This document shows positions 42,815 through 51,842 of a DNA stretch of 64,000 bases, one piece after another. Made by a program: the position numbers and the translations under genes. The notes beneath the pieces are model-generated. The model had not been told where the DNA came from and made no database searches. It saw nothing but the letters and a program-made list of their open reading frames with translations. Positions within the stretch are counted from its first letter, which is position 1. Every line of letters starts with the position of its first letter. Source of the DNA: Nocardioides lacusdianchii (GTDB lineage Bacteria > Actinomycetota > Actinomycetes > Propionibacteriales > Nocardioidaceae); contig NZ_JADHZD010000001.1 in assembly GCF_020102855.1 (NCBI RefSeq), forward strand, positions 1 to 64,000. Reading direction: 5' to 3'.

Positions 42815-43734
42815 TTGTCGTCCTCCTTCGGACCACCGGCACGCACGAAGCCAGCGGCCTCGGCGTCCTCGGCGCTCTTGAACCAGAACTCCGCCTCGGT
42901 GGCGTCGTACCACTGGCCGTCGGGCTCGTGGTACTTGCCCGAGTCGGCGTTGCCCTTGACCTCGTAGCCCTTCGGGGCCTTGCCGCTCTTCAGCGGGGCC
43001 TTGGCGCCCTTCGGCAGGGCCGGGGCGTCGGACTCGTCGTCGGCCGGCACGTCGGCGAATGCGGCGACCTCGGTCTTCGCCTCGGCCTTCGCAGCGACGG
43101 GCTTCTCGGTCTTCGTCCCGGCCTTGGCCGGGGCGGCAGACACGCCACCCACGAACGCGTCGTAGGCGCCCTGGGTGAACACGATGTCGTCGGCGTTCAG
43201 CACGTCGTAGGTGTTGAGCTGGTCGACGGCGACGATGTGGACCTCGGGCGCGTTGCGCAGCGAGAGCCAGGTGATCGCGTCGGTCCGCTCGAGCACCACG
43301 AGGTAGCCCACGCGGTCGGTCAGCGAGGTCAGCGCCGTGATCGCGGCCTTGGTGGAGGGCTTGTCGCCCGACACCAGGGAGTCGACCACGTGGATGCGAC
43401 CGTTGCGGGCCCGGTCCGAGAGGGCACCGCGCAGGGCGGCGGCCTTCATCTTCTTGGGGGTGCGCTGGTCGTAGCTGCGCGGCTGCGGGCCGTGGACGAC
43501 GCCACCGCCGGCGAACTGCGGAGCGCGGGTCGAGCCCTGACGGGCGCGGCCGGTGCCCTTCTGCTTGTAGGGCTTGCGGCCACCACCGCGCACGTCGGCG
43601 CGGGTCTTGGTGGCGTGCGTGCCCTGGCGCGCAGCAGCCTGCTGGGCGACCACGACCTGGTGGATCAGGGGGATGTTGACCTCGACGTCGAAGATCTCGG
43701 CGGGGAGGTCGACCTTGACGGTCTTGACAGCCAT
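42811..43734 (-). CDS. rplD: 50S ribosomal protein L4 with extra C-terminal domain
   Basis: A 307-aa protein, about 100 residues longer than usual L4. Residues 1-203 are a normal L4: [40 protein letters not shown], then [21 protein letters not shown] Lys/Ala-rich linker (about 204-255) leads to a small domain at 256-299: [20 protein letters not shown], then [20 protein letters not shown]. Its KGN-xx-S-x-x-YH-x-P and AE-x-WF pattern is also known at the ends of some actinobacterial secreted and DNA-associated proteins, so it is a mobile module, not part of L4. It would sit on the ribosome surface. Confidence 0.94.
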   Translation of the reverse strand: MAVKTVKVDLPAEIFDVEVNIPLIHQVVVAQQAAARQGTHATKTRADVRGGGRKPYKQKGTGRARQGSTRAPQFAGGGVVHGPQPRSYDQRTPKKMKAAALRGALSDRARNGRIHVVDSLVSGDKPSTKAAITALTSLTDRVGYLVVLERTDAITWLSLRNAPEVHIVAVDQLNTYDVLNADDIVFTQGAYDAFVGGVSAAPAKAGTKTEKPVAAKAEAKTEVAAFADVPADDESDAPALPKGAKAPLKSGKAPKGYEVKGNADSGKYHEPDGQWYDATEAEFWFKSAEDAEAAGFVRAGGPKEDDK

Positions 43735-43736
43735 GC

Positions 43737-44402
43737 TCAGGCCTCCTGCGTCTTCTTGGCAGCCGAACGGAGCATGACGAGCCCGCCGCGGGGGCCGGGA
43801 ACGGCACCCTTGAGCAGGATCAGGCCCTTGTCGGCGTCGACGGCGTGCACCGTCAGGTTCTGGGTGGTCACCGTGTCGTTGCCCATGCGGCCCGCCATGC
43901 GGGTGCCCTTGAACACGCGACCCGGGGTGGCGCAGGCGCCGATCGAGCCCGGCTTGCGGTGGTTGCGGTGGGCACCGTGCGAGGCGGAGACACCGTGGAA
44001 GCCGTGACGCTTCATGACACCGGCGAAGCCCTTGCCCTTGCTGGTGCCGGTGACGTCGATCTCCTCGCCGGCGGCGAAGGTGTCGACGCCGATCTCCTGG
44101 CCCACGGTGTAGCTCGCGGCGTCAGCGGTGCGGATCTCCGCGACGTGACGGCGCGGCGTGACACCGGCCTTGGAGAAGTGACCGGCCTCGGGCGAGTTGA
44201 CCTTGCGGGCCTCGATCTCGCCGAACGCGACCTGGATGGCGTTGTAGCCGTCCACCTCGGGTCGACGGACCTGGGTCACGACGTTGGTCGCGGCCGCGAT
44301 CACGGTGACGGGGACGACCTTGTTGTTCTCGTCCCACAGCTGGGTCATGCCGAGCTTGGTGCCCAGCAGTCCCTTCGCGTTGCGCTCAAAAGTGTTCGTC
44401 AT
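43737..44402 (-). CDS. rplC: 50S ribosomal protein L3
   Basis: A 221-aa protein reaching to the peptidyl-transferase centre. [40 protein letters not shown] and [20 protein letters not shown] are signatures. ATG 44402 has a ribosome-binding site (GAGGCTGAC) upstream and is 7 nt after rpsJ; the frame continues upstream through rpsJ without conservation. rplD starts 2 nt after the stop. Confidence 0.97.
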   Translation of the reverse strand: MTNTFERNAKGLLGTKLGMTQLWDENNKVVPVTVIAAATNVVTQVRRPEVDGYNAIQVAFGEIEARKVNSPEAGHFSKAGVTPRRHVAEIRTADAASYTVGQEIGVDTFAAGEEIDVTGTSKGKGFAGVMKRHGFHGVSASHGAHRNHRKPGSIGACATPGRVFKGTRMAGRMGNDTVTTQNLTVHAVDADKGLILLKGAVPGPRGGLVMLRSAAKKTQEA

Positions 44403-44409
44403 GTCAGCC

Positions 44410-44718
44410 TCAGAGCTTGATCTCGATGTCGACACCGGCAGGCAGGTCGAGACGCATCAGCGAGTCGACGGTCTTCGGCGTCGGGTCGATGATGTCGATG
44501 AGGCGCTTGTGGGTGCGCATCTCGAAGTGCTCGCGGGAGTCCTTGTACTTGTGGGGCGAGCGGATGACGCAGTACACGTTCTTCTCGGTCGGCAGCGGCA
44601 CAGGGCCGGCGACCTTCGCACCCGTGCGGGTGACGGTGTCCACGATCTTCCGCGCCGAGGTGTCGATCACCTCGTGGTCATAGGCCTTGAGCCTGATGCG
44701 GATCTTCTGTCCCGCCAT
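44410..44718 (-). CDS. rpsJ: 30S ribosomal protein S10
   Basis: A 102-aa protein that is also NusE, partner of NusB/NusG in antitermination. [20 protein letters not shown], then [20 protein letters not shown] and [20 protein letters not shown] are invariant. ATG 44718 gives normal length. It opens the S10 operon. tuf, usually close upstream in this gene block, is 16 kb away here, so the promoter must lie in 44719-45185. Confidence 0.97.
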   Translation of the reverse strand: MAGQKIRIRLKAYDHEVIDTSARKIVDTVTRTGAKVAGPVPLPTEKNVYCVIRSPHKYKDSREHFEMRTHKRLIDIIDPTPKTVDSLMRLDLPAGVDIEIKL

Positions 44719-45185
44719 AGGTCCGTGTCCTCTTCGATCTCGTACGCCTGGTCTGGTTTCGGCTCTCGGCCCCTGGTGGGCGAGCGCCGCCTGTCTCTCC
44801 TCCACCCCCGACCCCCGCGGTCGGGCGTGTCGCGGCGATTGCTCCGGACACGACCCCTCGGGGAAGCGGTACTGCTCTGGGTGGCACCCGACGGCTGTCG
44901 GATCTGGTCGGGTCTCCGATCAAGAAGCTTCTCGATCCGGTGCGGAGCACGCAGGACGACTGTTTCGATCAAGGAGACGCGATTCAGAAGTCAAGGTGTG
45001 CCGCACCCCGGCGACCCGCCGGAGCAACCGGAACATCTTGACAGACTCGGCGTGCCCACGCCAAATCGCAGTGGAGGCACGCCCAGCACGTCGTCCCGGG
45101 GGCCCTGGAGGACCCGTCCGGGGAGTGCACCGGTAGGGCACACCCTACGCCCAGGTCGCTGTTGCACCCTGATCGCGGGCCCGCC
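44719..45185 (-). other. 467-bp leader region of the S10 operon
   Basis: No open frame on either strand looks coding. The region must carry the rpsJ promoter on the minus strand; candidate elements are TTGACT near 44990 and repeated TTGATCG blocks near 44927 and 44970, none convincing. A 6-bp hairpin GTAGGG/CCCTAC (45133-45148) lies 38 nt after the trmB stop and, with surrounding GTGCA/TGCAC complementarity, may terminate trmB. The length leaves room for an autoregulatory leader, but none was recognised. Confidence 0.4.
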
Positions 45186-45920
45186 CTACGAGGAGCGGCG
45201 GTAGAGGAAGTCGCTGATGTCGCGGCCGACCTCGAGGCCCTTGCGCTCGAAGCGGGTGACCGGGCGCTCGGACCACCGCTCGACCGGCCCGCCCTCGAGG
45301 GTCGGCTCGCCGTCGAGGACCTCGCGCATCTGCTCGGCGTAGTCGGCCCAGTCGGTGGCCAGGCGCCACGCTCCCCCCGGCACCAGGCGGGAGGAGGCCA
45401 GCGCGGCGTTGGCCGGGTTCACCAGGCGCCGCTTGTGGTGCTTGGTCTTGCGCCAGGGGTCGGGGAAGAAGGTCCAGAGCTCGGCGAGGCTGTCCGGTGC
45501 CAGCAGGTGCTCGAGCGACCAGACGGCGTCGACCGAGCAGAACCGCACGTTGTCGGCGCCCGCCTCGGCCACCCGCCACAGCGAGTCGGCCACCCCGGGC
45601 AGCCACACCTCCAGCGCGAGGACGTTGTGGTCGGGTCGCGCGGCGGCGAGCACGGCCGTCGCCTCGCCGATGCCCGACCCGATCTCCACGATCAACGGGG
45701 CCTCGCGCCCGAAGCGCTCGGCGAGGTCGAAGTCGGGCCGGTCGACGGCCTCCTCCGGGATCACCCAGTCGGCCTGGTGCGCCGCCCACGCCTCGGCCTG
45801 CCGCGGGGTGAACCGGCTGCCGCGTCGCGAGTAGGTGAGGACCTCGCGCATGCGCCGCCCGTCCGCGGTGAGCTTGTGGTGCGGTCGGGCAGGGCGTACG
45901 GCGTCGTTCACGCCGGACAT
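45186..45920 (-). CDS. trmB: tRNA (guanine-N7-)-methyltransferase TrmB
   Basis: A 244-aa SAM-dependent enzyme that makes m7G46 in tRNA. IVEIGSGIGEATAVLAAARP is the SAM-binding motif, and LWTFFPDPWRKTKHHKRRLV is the TrmB signature with the catalytic PDPW. The start is uncertain: ATG 45920 directly abuts GGGGAGG, a GTG three codons later (45911) has ideal spacing from it, and ATG 45950 is also open. It lies alone between the S10 leader and the aminotransferase gene (15 nt after that gene's stop region on the same strand is not coupled). Confidence 0.92.
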   Translation of the reverse strand: MSGVNDAVRPARPHHKLTADGRRMREVLTYSRRGSRFTPRQAEAWAAHQADWVIPEEAVDRPDFDLAERFGREAPLIVEIGSGIGEATAVLAAARPDHNVLALEVWLPGVADSLWRVAEAGADNVRFCSVDAVWSLEHLLAPDSLAELWTFFPDPWRKTKHHKRRLVNPANAALASSRLVPGGAWRLATDWADYAEQMREVLDGEPTLEGGPVERWSERPVTRFERKGLEVGRDISDFLYRRSS

Positions 45921-45965
45921 CCTCCCCGCTTCCCCGGGTCCGGCGCACATCGGCCGGCCGGTGGC

Positions 45966-47357
45966 TCAGAGGTGCGCGAGGGCTCCGGTGAGGACCGACC
46001 GCAGCCGCTGCTCGATGTCGTCGAACTCGGGCTGGCCGATGATCAGCGGCGGAGCGAGCTGGATGACCGGGTCGCCGCGGTCGTCGGCACGGCAGTAGAG
46101 GCCGGCCTCCCACAGAGCGCCGGAGAGGTAGCCGCGCAGCAGCCGCTCGGACTCGGCGTCGTCGAACGTCTCCTTGGTCTCGCGGTCCTTCACCAGCTCG
46201 ATGCCGTAGAAGTAGCCGTGGCCGCGCACGTCCCCGACGATCGGGATGTCGAGCAGCTTCTCCAGCGTCGAGCGGAAGGCCGGCGCGTTCTGCTGGACGT
46301 GGTCGGTGAGGCCCTCGCGCTCGAAGATGTCGAGGTTGGCCATCGCCACCGCCGACGACACCGGGTGGCCACCGAACGTGTAGCCGTGGGCGTACGCCGT
46401 CGTGCCCTCCTTGAACGGCTCGAAGAGCCGGTCGCTGGCGATCATCGCGCCGATCGGCGAGTAGCCCGAGGTCATGCCCTTGGCGCACGTGATGATGTCC
46501 GGCTGGTAGCCGAACTCGGCGGCGCCGAACATCTCCCCCACCCGCCCGAAGGCGCAGATGACCTCGTCGGAGACCAGGAGCACGTCGTACTCGTCGCAGA
46601 TCTCGCGGACCCGCTCGAAGTAGCCGGGCGGCGGCGGGAAGCACCCGCCGGCGTTCTGCACCGGCTCGAGGAAGACGGCCGCGACGGTGTCGGGGCCCTC
46701 GAACTCGATGGCCTCGGCGATGCGGTCGGCGGCCCAGCGGCCGAAGGCCTTCTCGTCGTCGCCGAGGTAGTCCGGGCGGCGGTAGAAGTTGGTGTTGGGC
46801 ACCTTGTGCGCGCCCGGGACCAGCGGCTCGAACATCTCCTTCAGCGGCGGGATGCCGGTGATGGAGAGCGCGCCCTGCGGGGTGCCGTGGTAGGCCACGG
46901 CGCGTGAGATGACCTTGTGCTTGTTGGGCTTGCCGGTGAGCTTGAAGTACTGCTTGGCCAGCTTCCAGGCCGACTCGACCGCCTCGCCGCCGCCGGTGGT
47001 GAAGAAGACGCGGTTGAGGTCACCGGGCGCCATCGCCGCGATCCGGTCGGCGAGCTCGACCGCGCGCGGGTGCGCGAAGGACCAGAGCGGGAAGAAGGCG
47101 AGCTCCTTGGCCTGCTTGGCGGCGGCCTCGGCCAGCTCGTCGCGGCCGTGGCCGACCTGGACCACGAACAGGCCCGCCAGGCCGTCGATGTACTCGCGGC
47201 CGTGGCTGTCCCAGATCTTGTGCCCCTCGCCCTTGACGATGAGCGGCATCTCGCCGCCCTTCTCGTAGGTCGAGTGCCGGGTGAAGTGCAGCCAGAGGTG
47301 GTCGCGGCCGGCGGTCTGGTAGTCGAAGGACTCACCTTCGGAGGAGTGGAGGCTCAT
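45966..47357 (-). CDS. Class III aminotransferase, putrescine/omega-amino acid:pyruvate type
   Basis: A 463-aa PLP enzyme. DGLAGLFVVQVGHGRDELAE, TTGGGEAVESAWKLAKQYFK, SDEVICAFGRVGEMFG and ITCAKGMTSGYSPIGA with the PLP lysine match SpuC-like putrescine or omega-amino-acid transaminases. It would convert putrescine to 4-aminobutanal with pyruvate as acceptor. That product is the substrate of the dehydrogenase coded divergently at 47982, and GabT/GabD follow, which supports the role. It starts at ATG 47357, overlapping the Lrp gene by 4 nt. Confidence 0.85.
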   Translation of the reverse strand: MSLHSSEGESFDYQTAGRDHLWLHFTRHSTYEKGGEMPLIVKGEGHKIWDSHGREYIDGLAGLFVVQVGHGRDELAEAAAKQAKELAFFPLWSFAHPRAVELADRIAAMAPGDLNRVFFTTGGGEAVESAWKLAKQYFKLTGKPNKHKVISRAVAYHGTPQGALSITGIPPLKEMFEPLVPGAHKVPNTNFYRRPDYLGDDEKAFGRWAADRIAEAIEFEGPDTVAAVFLEPVQNAGGCFPPPPGYFERVREICDEYDVLLVSDEVICAFGRVGEMFGAAEFGYQPDIITCAKGMTSGYSPIGAMIASDRLFEPFKEGTTAYAHGYTFGGHPVSSAVAMANLDIFEREGLTDHVQQNAPAFRSTLEKLLDIPIVGDVRGHGYFYGIELVKDRETKETFDDAESERLLRGYLSGALWEAGLYCRADDRGDPVIQLAPPLIIGQPEFDDIEQRLRSVLTGALAHL

Positions 47358-47812
47358 CGTGTTCCCCAGTTGTAGTGCTGCTTGTTGAGCTTGAGGTAGA
47401 CGAAGGTCTCCGAGGAGACCACGCCGTCGAGCTCACGGACCTGACGGATGACGTCGAGCAGGTGCGGATCGTCCTCGCACACCACCTCGACGAGGAGGTC
47501 GAAGCTCCCCGCGGTGGTGACGACGTAGTCGACCTCGGACACCTCGGCGAGGCGGTCCCCCACCTTCATCGGGTCGCCCTCGGTGCGCACGCCGATCATC
47601 GCCTGACGGGTGAACCCGACCTGGGTGGGATCGGTGACCGCGACGACCTGCATGACGTCGGAGTCGAGGAGCTTCTGCACGCGGGCACGGGCTGCGGCCT
47701 CCGAGAGGCCGACCGCCTTGGCGATCGCGGCGTACGAGATGCGTCCGTCCTCCTGGAGGAGCTCGATGATGCGCTTGGCGGTCGCGTCGAGGCGCACATT
47801 TCCCTCACTCAT
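47354..47812 (-). CDS. Lrp/AsnC-family regulator
   Basis: A 152-aa regulator. The N-terminal HTH (DATAKRIIELLQEDGRISYA, AIAKAVGLSEAAARARVQKL) is followed by the RAM ligand-binding domain (YVVTTAGSFDLLVEVVCEDD). ATG 47812 has no clear ribosome-binding site, so leaderless translation or a start slightly upstream is possible. It is co-transcribed with the SpuC-like aminotransferase and divergent from the dehydrogenase-transport operon. By position it likely controls both in response to an amine or amino acid. Confidence 0.88.
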   Translation of the reverse strand: MSEGNVRLDATAKRIIELLQEDGRISYAAIAKAVGLSEAAARARVQKLLDSDVMQVVAVTDPTQVGFTRQAMIGVRTEGDPMKVGDRLAEVSEVDYVVTTAGSFDLLVEVVCEDDPHLLDVIRQVRELDGVVSSETFVYLKLNKQHYNWGTR

Positions 47813-47981
47813 GGACACATCGTGCTGTGCGCCAGGCCCGATTCGCAAGCCGCCGGGCGCGGAATCCGCATTTCCGGGGCGTTAAATCCACGATTCCGAC
47901 AGTTTTGTTCCGCTCATCTATGGCGATCTGGCCGCGCGTCGTCCTACTCTCCCTTCACCGCACCCGACCGGGAGGACCCAC
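47813..47981. promoter_or_regulatory. Divergent control region of the polyamine genes with two spaced repeats
   Basis: The 169-bp gap holds two similar 14-mers, AATCCGCATTTCCG (47863-47876) and AATCCACGATTCCG (47885-47898), whose starts are 22 bp apart, about two helical turns. Lrp-family octamers often bind such phased sites. The region between 47880 and 47925 is also the most AT-rich of the gap and may hold the promoters. GGGAGG seven nt before GTG 47982 is the dehydrogenase ribosome-binding site. Confidence 0.5.
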
Positions 47982-49427
47982 GTGACCAGCCCACGCACGC
48001 TGCGCAACTTCATCGGCGGCACCTTCGTCGACGCCGGTGCCGGCGCCCTGAGCGACGTCGTCAACCCGGCCACCGGCCAGGTCGTGGCCCGCGCGCCCAT
48101 CAGCGGCGCCGAGGAGGTCGACGCGGCCTACGACGCCGCCGACCGGGCCTTCGGCGAGTGGGGGCGTACGACGCCCAGCGAGCGCCAGCAGGCGCTGCTG
48201 AAGATCGCCGACGCCGTCGAGGCGCACGCGGACGAGCTCATCGCCCTGGAGTCGGAGAACACCGGCAAGATCAAGGCGCTCACCGCGAGCGAGGAGATCC
48301 CGCCGATGGTGGACCAGCTCCGGTTCTTCGCCGGGGCCGCGCGGGTACTGGAGGGCAAGGCGGCGGGCGAGTACATGGCCGGCCACACGTCGTGGATCCG
48401 CCGTGAGCCCATCGGCGTCGTGGGCCAGGTGACGCCGTGGAACTACCCCCTCCTCATGGCCGTCTGGAAGATCGGGCCGGCGCTCGCCGCCGGCAACACC
48501 GTCGTCCTCAAGCCCAGCGACACCACCCCCGAGAGCACCCTGCGCCTGGCCGAGCTCGCCTCGGACTTCCTCCCGGCGGGCACGCTCAACGTCGTGACCG
48601 GTGACCGCGAGACCGGACGCCGGCTCGTCGAGCACCGCACGCCCGCCCTGGTCGCGATCACCGGCTCGGTGCGCGCCGGCGCGGAGGTGGCGGCCAGCGC
48701 CGCGCCGAACGTGAAGCGCGTCCACCTCGAGCTCGGCGGCAAGGCACCCGTCGTCGTCTTCGACGACGCCGACATCGAGGCCGCGGTGGAGGGCATCGCG
48801 ATCGCGGGCTACTTCAACGCCGGCCAGGACTGCACGGCCGCGACCCGGGTGCTGGTGGCCGAGGGCATCCACGACGAGTTCGTGGCCGCCCTGGCCGACT
48901 ACGCCCGCACCTCGGCACCGGTCGGCCTGCCCGACGACGCGGACGCGCTCTTCGGCCCGGTCAACAACGCCCGCCAGCTCGCGCACGTCAGCGGCTTCAT
49001 CGACAACCTGCCCTCCCACGCCACGGTGTCGGCCGGCGGCAACCGGCGTACGGACCTCGGCGACGGCTTCTACCTCGAGCCCACCGTGCTCTCGGGGCTG
49101 CGCCAGGACGACGTCGCCATCCAGAACGAGATCTTCGGTCCCGTCATCACCGTGCAGCGCTTCGCCGACGAGGCCGAGGCGACCCGGTGGGCCAACGGCG
49201 TGGACTACGGGCTCGCCTCCTCGGTGTGGACCCGCGACTTCGGACGCGCGATGCGCATGTCGAAGGCCCTCGACTTCGGCTGCGTGTGGATCAACACCCA
49301 CATCCCGCTGGTGGCCGAGATGCCGCACGGCGGCTACAAGAAGTCCGGCTACGGCAAGGACCTGTCGATGTACGGCTTCGAGGACTACACCCGGATCAAG
49401 CACGTGATGGCCAACATCGAGAGCTAG
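47982..49427 (+). CDS. Gamma-aminobutyraldehyde dehydrogenase
   Basis: A 481-aa NAD-dependent aldehyde dehydrogenase. [20 protein letters not shown] (cofactor pocket), [20 protein letters not shown] with the general-base Glu, and [16 protein letters not shown] with the catalytic Cys are visible; the ending [20 protein letters not shown] is characteristic of the PatD/Prr group that oxidises 4-aminobutanal to GABA. It starts at GTG 47982 and heads a rightward operon of transporter and GABA genes, 63 nt before potD. Confidence 0.88.
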   Translation: MTSPRTLRNFIGGTFVDAGAGALSDVVNPATGQVVARAPISGAEEVDAAYDAADRAFGEWGRTTPSERQQALLKIADAVEAHADELIALESENTGKIKALTASEEIPPMVDQLRFFAGAARVLEGKAAGEYMAGHTSWIRREPIGVVGQVTPWNYPLLMAVWKIGPALAAGNTVVLKPSDTTPESTLRLAELASDFLPAGTLNVVTGDRETGRRLVEHRTPALVAITGSVRAGAEVAASAAPNVKRVHLELGGKAPVVVFDDADIEAAVEGIAIAGYFNAGQDCTAATRVLVAEGIHDEFVAALADYARTSAPVGLPDDADALFGPVNNARQLAHVSGFIDNLPSHATVSAGGNRRTDLGDGFYLEPTVLSGLRQDDVAIQNEIFGPVITVQRFADEAEATRWANGVDYGLASSVWTRDFGRAMRMSKALDFGCVWINTHIPLVAEMPHGGYKKSGYGKDLSMYGFEDYTRIKHVMANIES

Positions 49428-49489
49428 ACACCAGAGCTGGACGGCACCACACCAGAGCAGCTCGGGGGCTGAGCGGAGGACCTGAACAC

Positions 49490-50740
49490 ATGACACCCAT
49501 CCCGCGCCGGTCACGGCGTCACATGTCGCCCCCGGCGGCCGCGCTGGCCCAGGCGGCCTCCGGCTCGCTGAGCCGACGCGCGCTGCTCGGCACCGGCCTC
49601 GCCGCCGGCACCGGGCTCGCGCTCACCGGGTGCGCCCCGCCCGAGCCGCCGTCGGGCGGCGTCGCCAGCCTGGACCTGCCGACGGACCTCTCGGACGAGG
49701 AGAAGATCCTCAAGTGGGCCAACTGGACGGCCTACCTCGACATGAACGGCAAGGAGACCAGGTCCCCGACGCTCGAGGCCTTCATGGAGCAGACCGGCAT
49801 CGAGGTCAGCTACACCGAGGACATCGACGACAACGACTCCTACTACGCCAAGGTCGGGCCGCAGCTGCGCGCCGGGCAGAGCATCGACCGCGACATCATC
49901 ACCCTCACCGACTGGATGGCCGCGCGGGTCATCCGCGACCAGCTCTGCCAGCCGCTCGAGCTGATCCAGATGCCCAACGTGGTCAGCAACCTGCTCCAAC
50001 CGCTGAAGGACGTCTCGTTCGACCCGGGGCGGCAGAACTCGATCACCTGGCAGAGCGGCTTCGCCGGGATCGGCTACAACCGGGAGAAGGTCGGCCGCGA
50101 GCTCCGGTCGCTCGACGACCTCTGGACCGACGACCTCAAGGGCCGCATCGTGGTGCTCTCGGAGTTCCGCGACACCGCCGGGCTGGTCATGCAGTCGCAG
50201 GGCGTCGACATCGACAGCGACTGGGGGCGCGCCGAGTTCGAGAGCGCGCTGGACTTCATCGAGCAGAAGATCGACGAGGGCTACATCCGCCGGGTGAAGG
50301 GCAACTCCTACATGGAGGACCTCACCAGCGGCAACGCTGTCGCGGGCATCACCTGGAGCGGCGACATCTTCGTGCTGGCCTACGACACCGAGGACCCCAA
50401 CTGGACCTTCACCATCCCCGAGTCGGGCGGCACGCTCTGGTCCGACAACATGATGGTGCCGATCACCTCCACGCACCGGCGCAACGCCCAGAAGCTGATG
50501 GACTACTACTACGACCCGGCCGTGGCCGCCCAGGTCGCCGCATGGGTCAACTACGTGTGTCCCGTCGACGGCGCGCAGGCCGAGATGGAGAAGATCGACC
50601 CGGAGCTGGCCGAGAGCCCGTGGATCTTCCCGACCGCCGAGTTCATCGCCGACAGCAACATCCAGCAGTTCCGGGTGCTGAGCGCCGACGAGGACATCGA
50701 GTTCGCCGACCTGTGGTCCAGCAACGTGATGGGGAACTGA
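49490..50740 (+). CDS. Spermidine/putrescine-binding lipoprotein (PotD-like)
   Basis: A 416-aa extracellular solute-binding protein. A Tat-type signal SRRALLGTGLAAGTGLALTG is followed by Cys (lipobox LTGC), so it is folded before export and lipid-anchored. The mature part (ILKWANWTAYLDMNGKETRS, FSMW-like binding residues) follows PotD/PotF. ATG 49490 has GGAGGA 9 nt upstream; the second ATG (MSPPAAA) lies 11 codons in. It delivers polyamine to the PotABC transporter coded directly downstream. Confidence 0.88.
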   Translation: MTPIPRRSRRHMSPPAAALAQAASGSLSRRALLGTGLAAGTGLALTGCAPPEPPSGGVASLDLPTDLSDEEKILKWANWTAYLDMNGKETRSPTLEAFMEQTGIEVSYTEDIDDNDSYYAKVGPQLRAGQSIDRDIITLTDWMAARVIRDQLCQPLELIQMPNVVSNLLQPLKDVSFDPGRQNSITWQSGFAGIGYNREKVGRELRSLDDLWTDDLKGRIVVLSEFRDTAGLVMQSQGVDIDSDWGRAEFESALDFIEQKIDEGYIRRVKGNSYMEDLTSGNAVAGITWSGDIFVLAYDTEDPNWTFTIPESGGTLWSDNMMVPITSTHRRNAQKLMDYYYDPAVAAQVAAWVNYVCPVDGAQAEMEKIDPELAESPWIFPTAEFIADSNIQQFRVLSADEDIEFADLWSSNVMGN

Positions 50741-50741
50741 C

Positions 50742-51842
50742 ATGGCCGGATTCCGAGAAGCCCGCGGCGACCTCAGGCTCGAGAGCGTGACCAAGTCCTT
50801 CGGCGACTTCGTCGCCGTCGACGGCATCGACCTCCACGTCCCCCGGGGCTCCTTCTTCGCGCTGCTCGGCCCGTCGGGCTGCGGCAAGACCACCACCCTG
50901 CGGATGGTCGCCGGGCTGGAGCAGCCCACGGCCGGCCGGGTGATGATCGGGGAGACCGACCTGACCGGGTCGCGCCCCTACGAGCGCCCGGTCAACACCG
51001 TCTTCCAGTCCTACGCCCTCTTCCCGCACCTGACGATCCGCGACAACGTCTCCTTCGGGCCCAAGCGCCGCAAGGAGAAGGACGCCGCCGCCCGGACCGA
51101 CGACGCGCTCGAGCTGGTGCAGATGACCCAGTTCGCCGGGCGCAAGCCCCACCAGCTCTCCGGCGGCCAGCAGCAGCGCGTCGCGCTGGCGCGCGCGCTG
51201 GTCAACCACCCCGAGGTGCTGCTGCTCGACGAGCCGCTCGGTGCGCTCGACCTCAAGCTGCGCCGCGAGATGCAGGTCGAGCTCAAGCGCATCCAGACCG
51301 AGGTCGGACTCACCTTCATCCACGTCACCCACGACCAGGAGGAGGCCATGACGATGGCCGACACGGTCGCGGTGATGAACAGGGGCCACATCGAGCAGCT
51401 CGGCCCGCCGGCCGAGCTCTACGACCTGCCCCGCACGCGCTTCGTGGCCAACTTCCTGGGCCAGGCCAACACCGGGGTCGGCGCGATCGAGGACACCGAC
51501 GGCGACCACCTCGTCGCCGACGTGCTCGGCACCAAGGTGCGGATCCTCAAGTCCCGCTCGCAGGTGCACGAGGGCCAGGTGCTGTTCGGCGTACGCCCCG
51601 AGAAGGTGACGGTGTCGCGCAAGCAGCCCGACGGCGTCGGCAACGACGTCAAGGGCGTGGTGCGCGACGTGTCGTTCCTCGGCGTCGCGACGAGCTACCT
51701 GGTCGACATGCCGAGCGGGACGACCTGGAGCTGCTACGAGCAGAACCTCGACGTCGAGCCGCTCGACCTCCGTCCCGGTGACGAGGTCTGGCTGACCTGG
51801 AACCCCGGGCACGCGTTCGGTGTCGCGGTGGACGAAGGATGA
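50742..51842 (+). CDS. potA: Polyamine ABC transporter ATPase (PotA-like)
   Basis: A 366-aa ATPase. Walker A GPSGCGKTT, Q-loop NTVFQSYALFPHLTIRDNVS, signature LSGGQQQRVALARAL, Walker B LLLDEPLGALDLKLR and switch HVTHDQEE are complete. The C-terminal TOBE domain (about 280-366) is the regulatory part of PotA/UgpC-type ATPases. It starts 1 nt after potD and overlaps potB by 4 nt. Acts at the inner face of the membrane. Confidence 0.92.
   Translation: MAGFREARGDLRLESVTKSFGDFVAVDGIDLHVPRGSFFALLGPSGCGKTTTLRMVAGLEQPTAGRVMIGETDLTGSRPYERPVNTVFQSYALFPHLTIRDNVSFGPKRRKEKDAAARTDDALELVQMTQFAGRKPHQLSGGQQQRVALARALVNHPEVLLLDEPLGALDLKLRREMQVELKRIQTEVGLTFIHVTHDQEEAMTMADTVAVMNRGHIEQLGPPAELYDLPRTRFVANFLGQANTGVGAIEDTDGDHLVADVLGTKVRILKSRSQVHEGQVLFGVRPEKVTVSRKQPDGVGNDVKGVVRDVSFLGVATSYLVDMPSGTTWSCYEQNLDVEPLDLRPGDEVWLTWNPGHAFGVAVDEG

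Noticed and set aside
45038-45043. TTGACA as a plus-strand -35 in the rpsJ-trmB gap
   Set aside because: The -10 position 17 nt further (CCAAAT) is poor and no plus-strand gene follows; trmB and rpsJ both lie on the minus strand.
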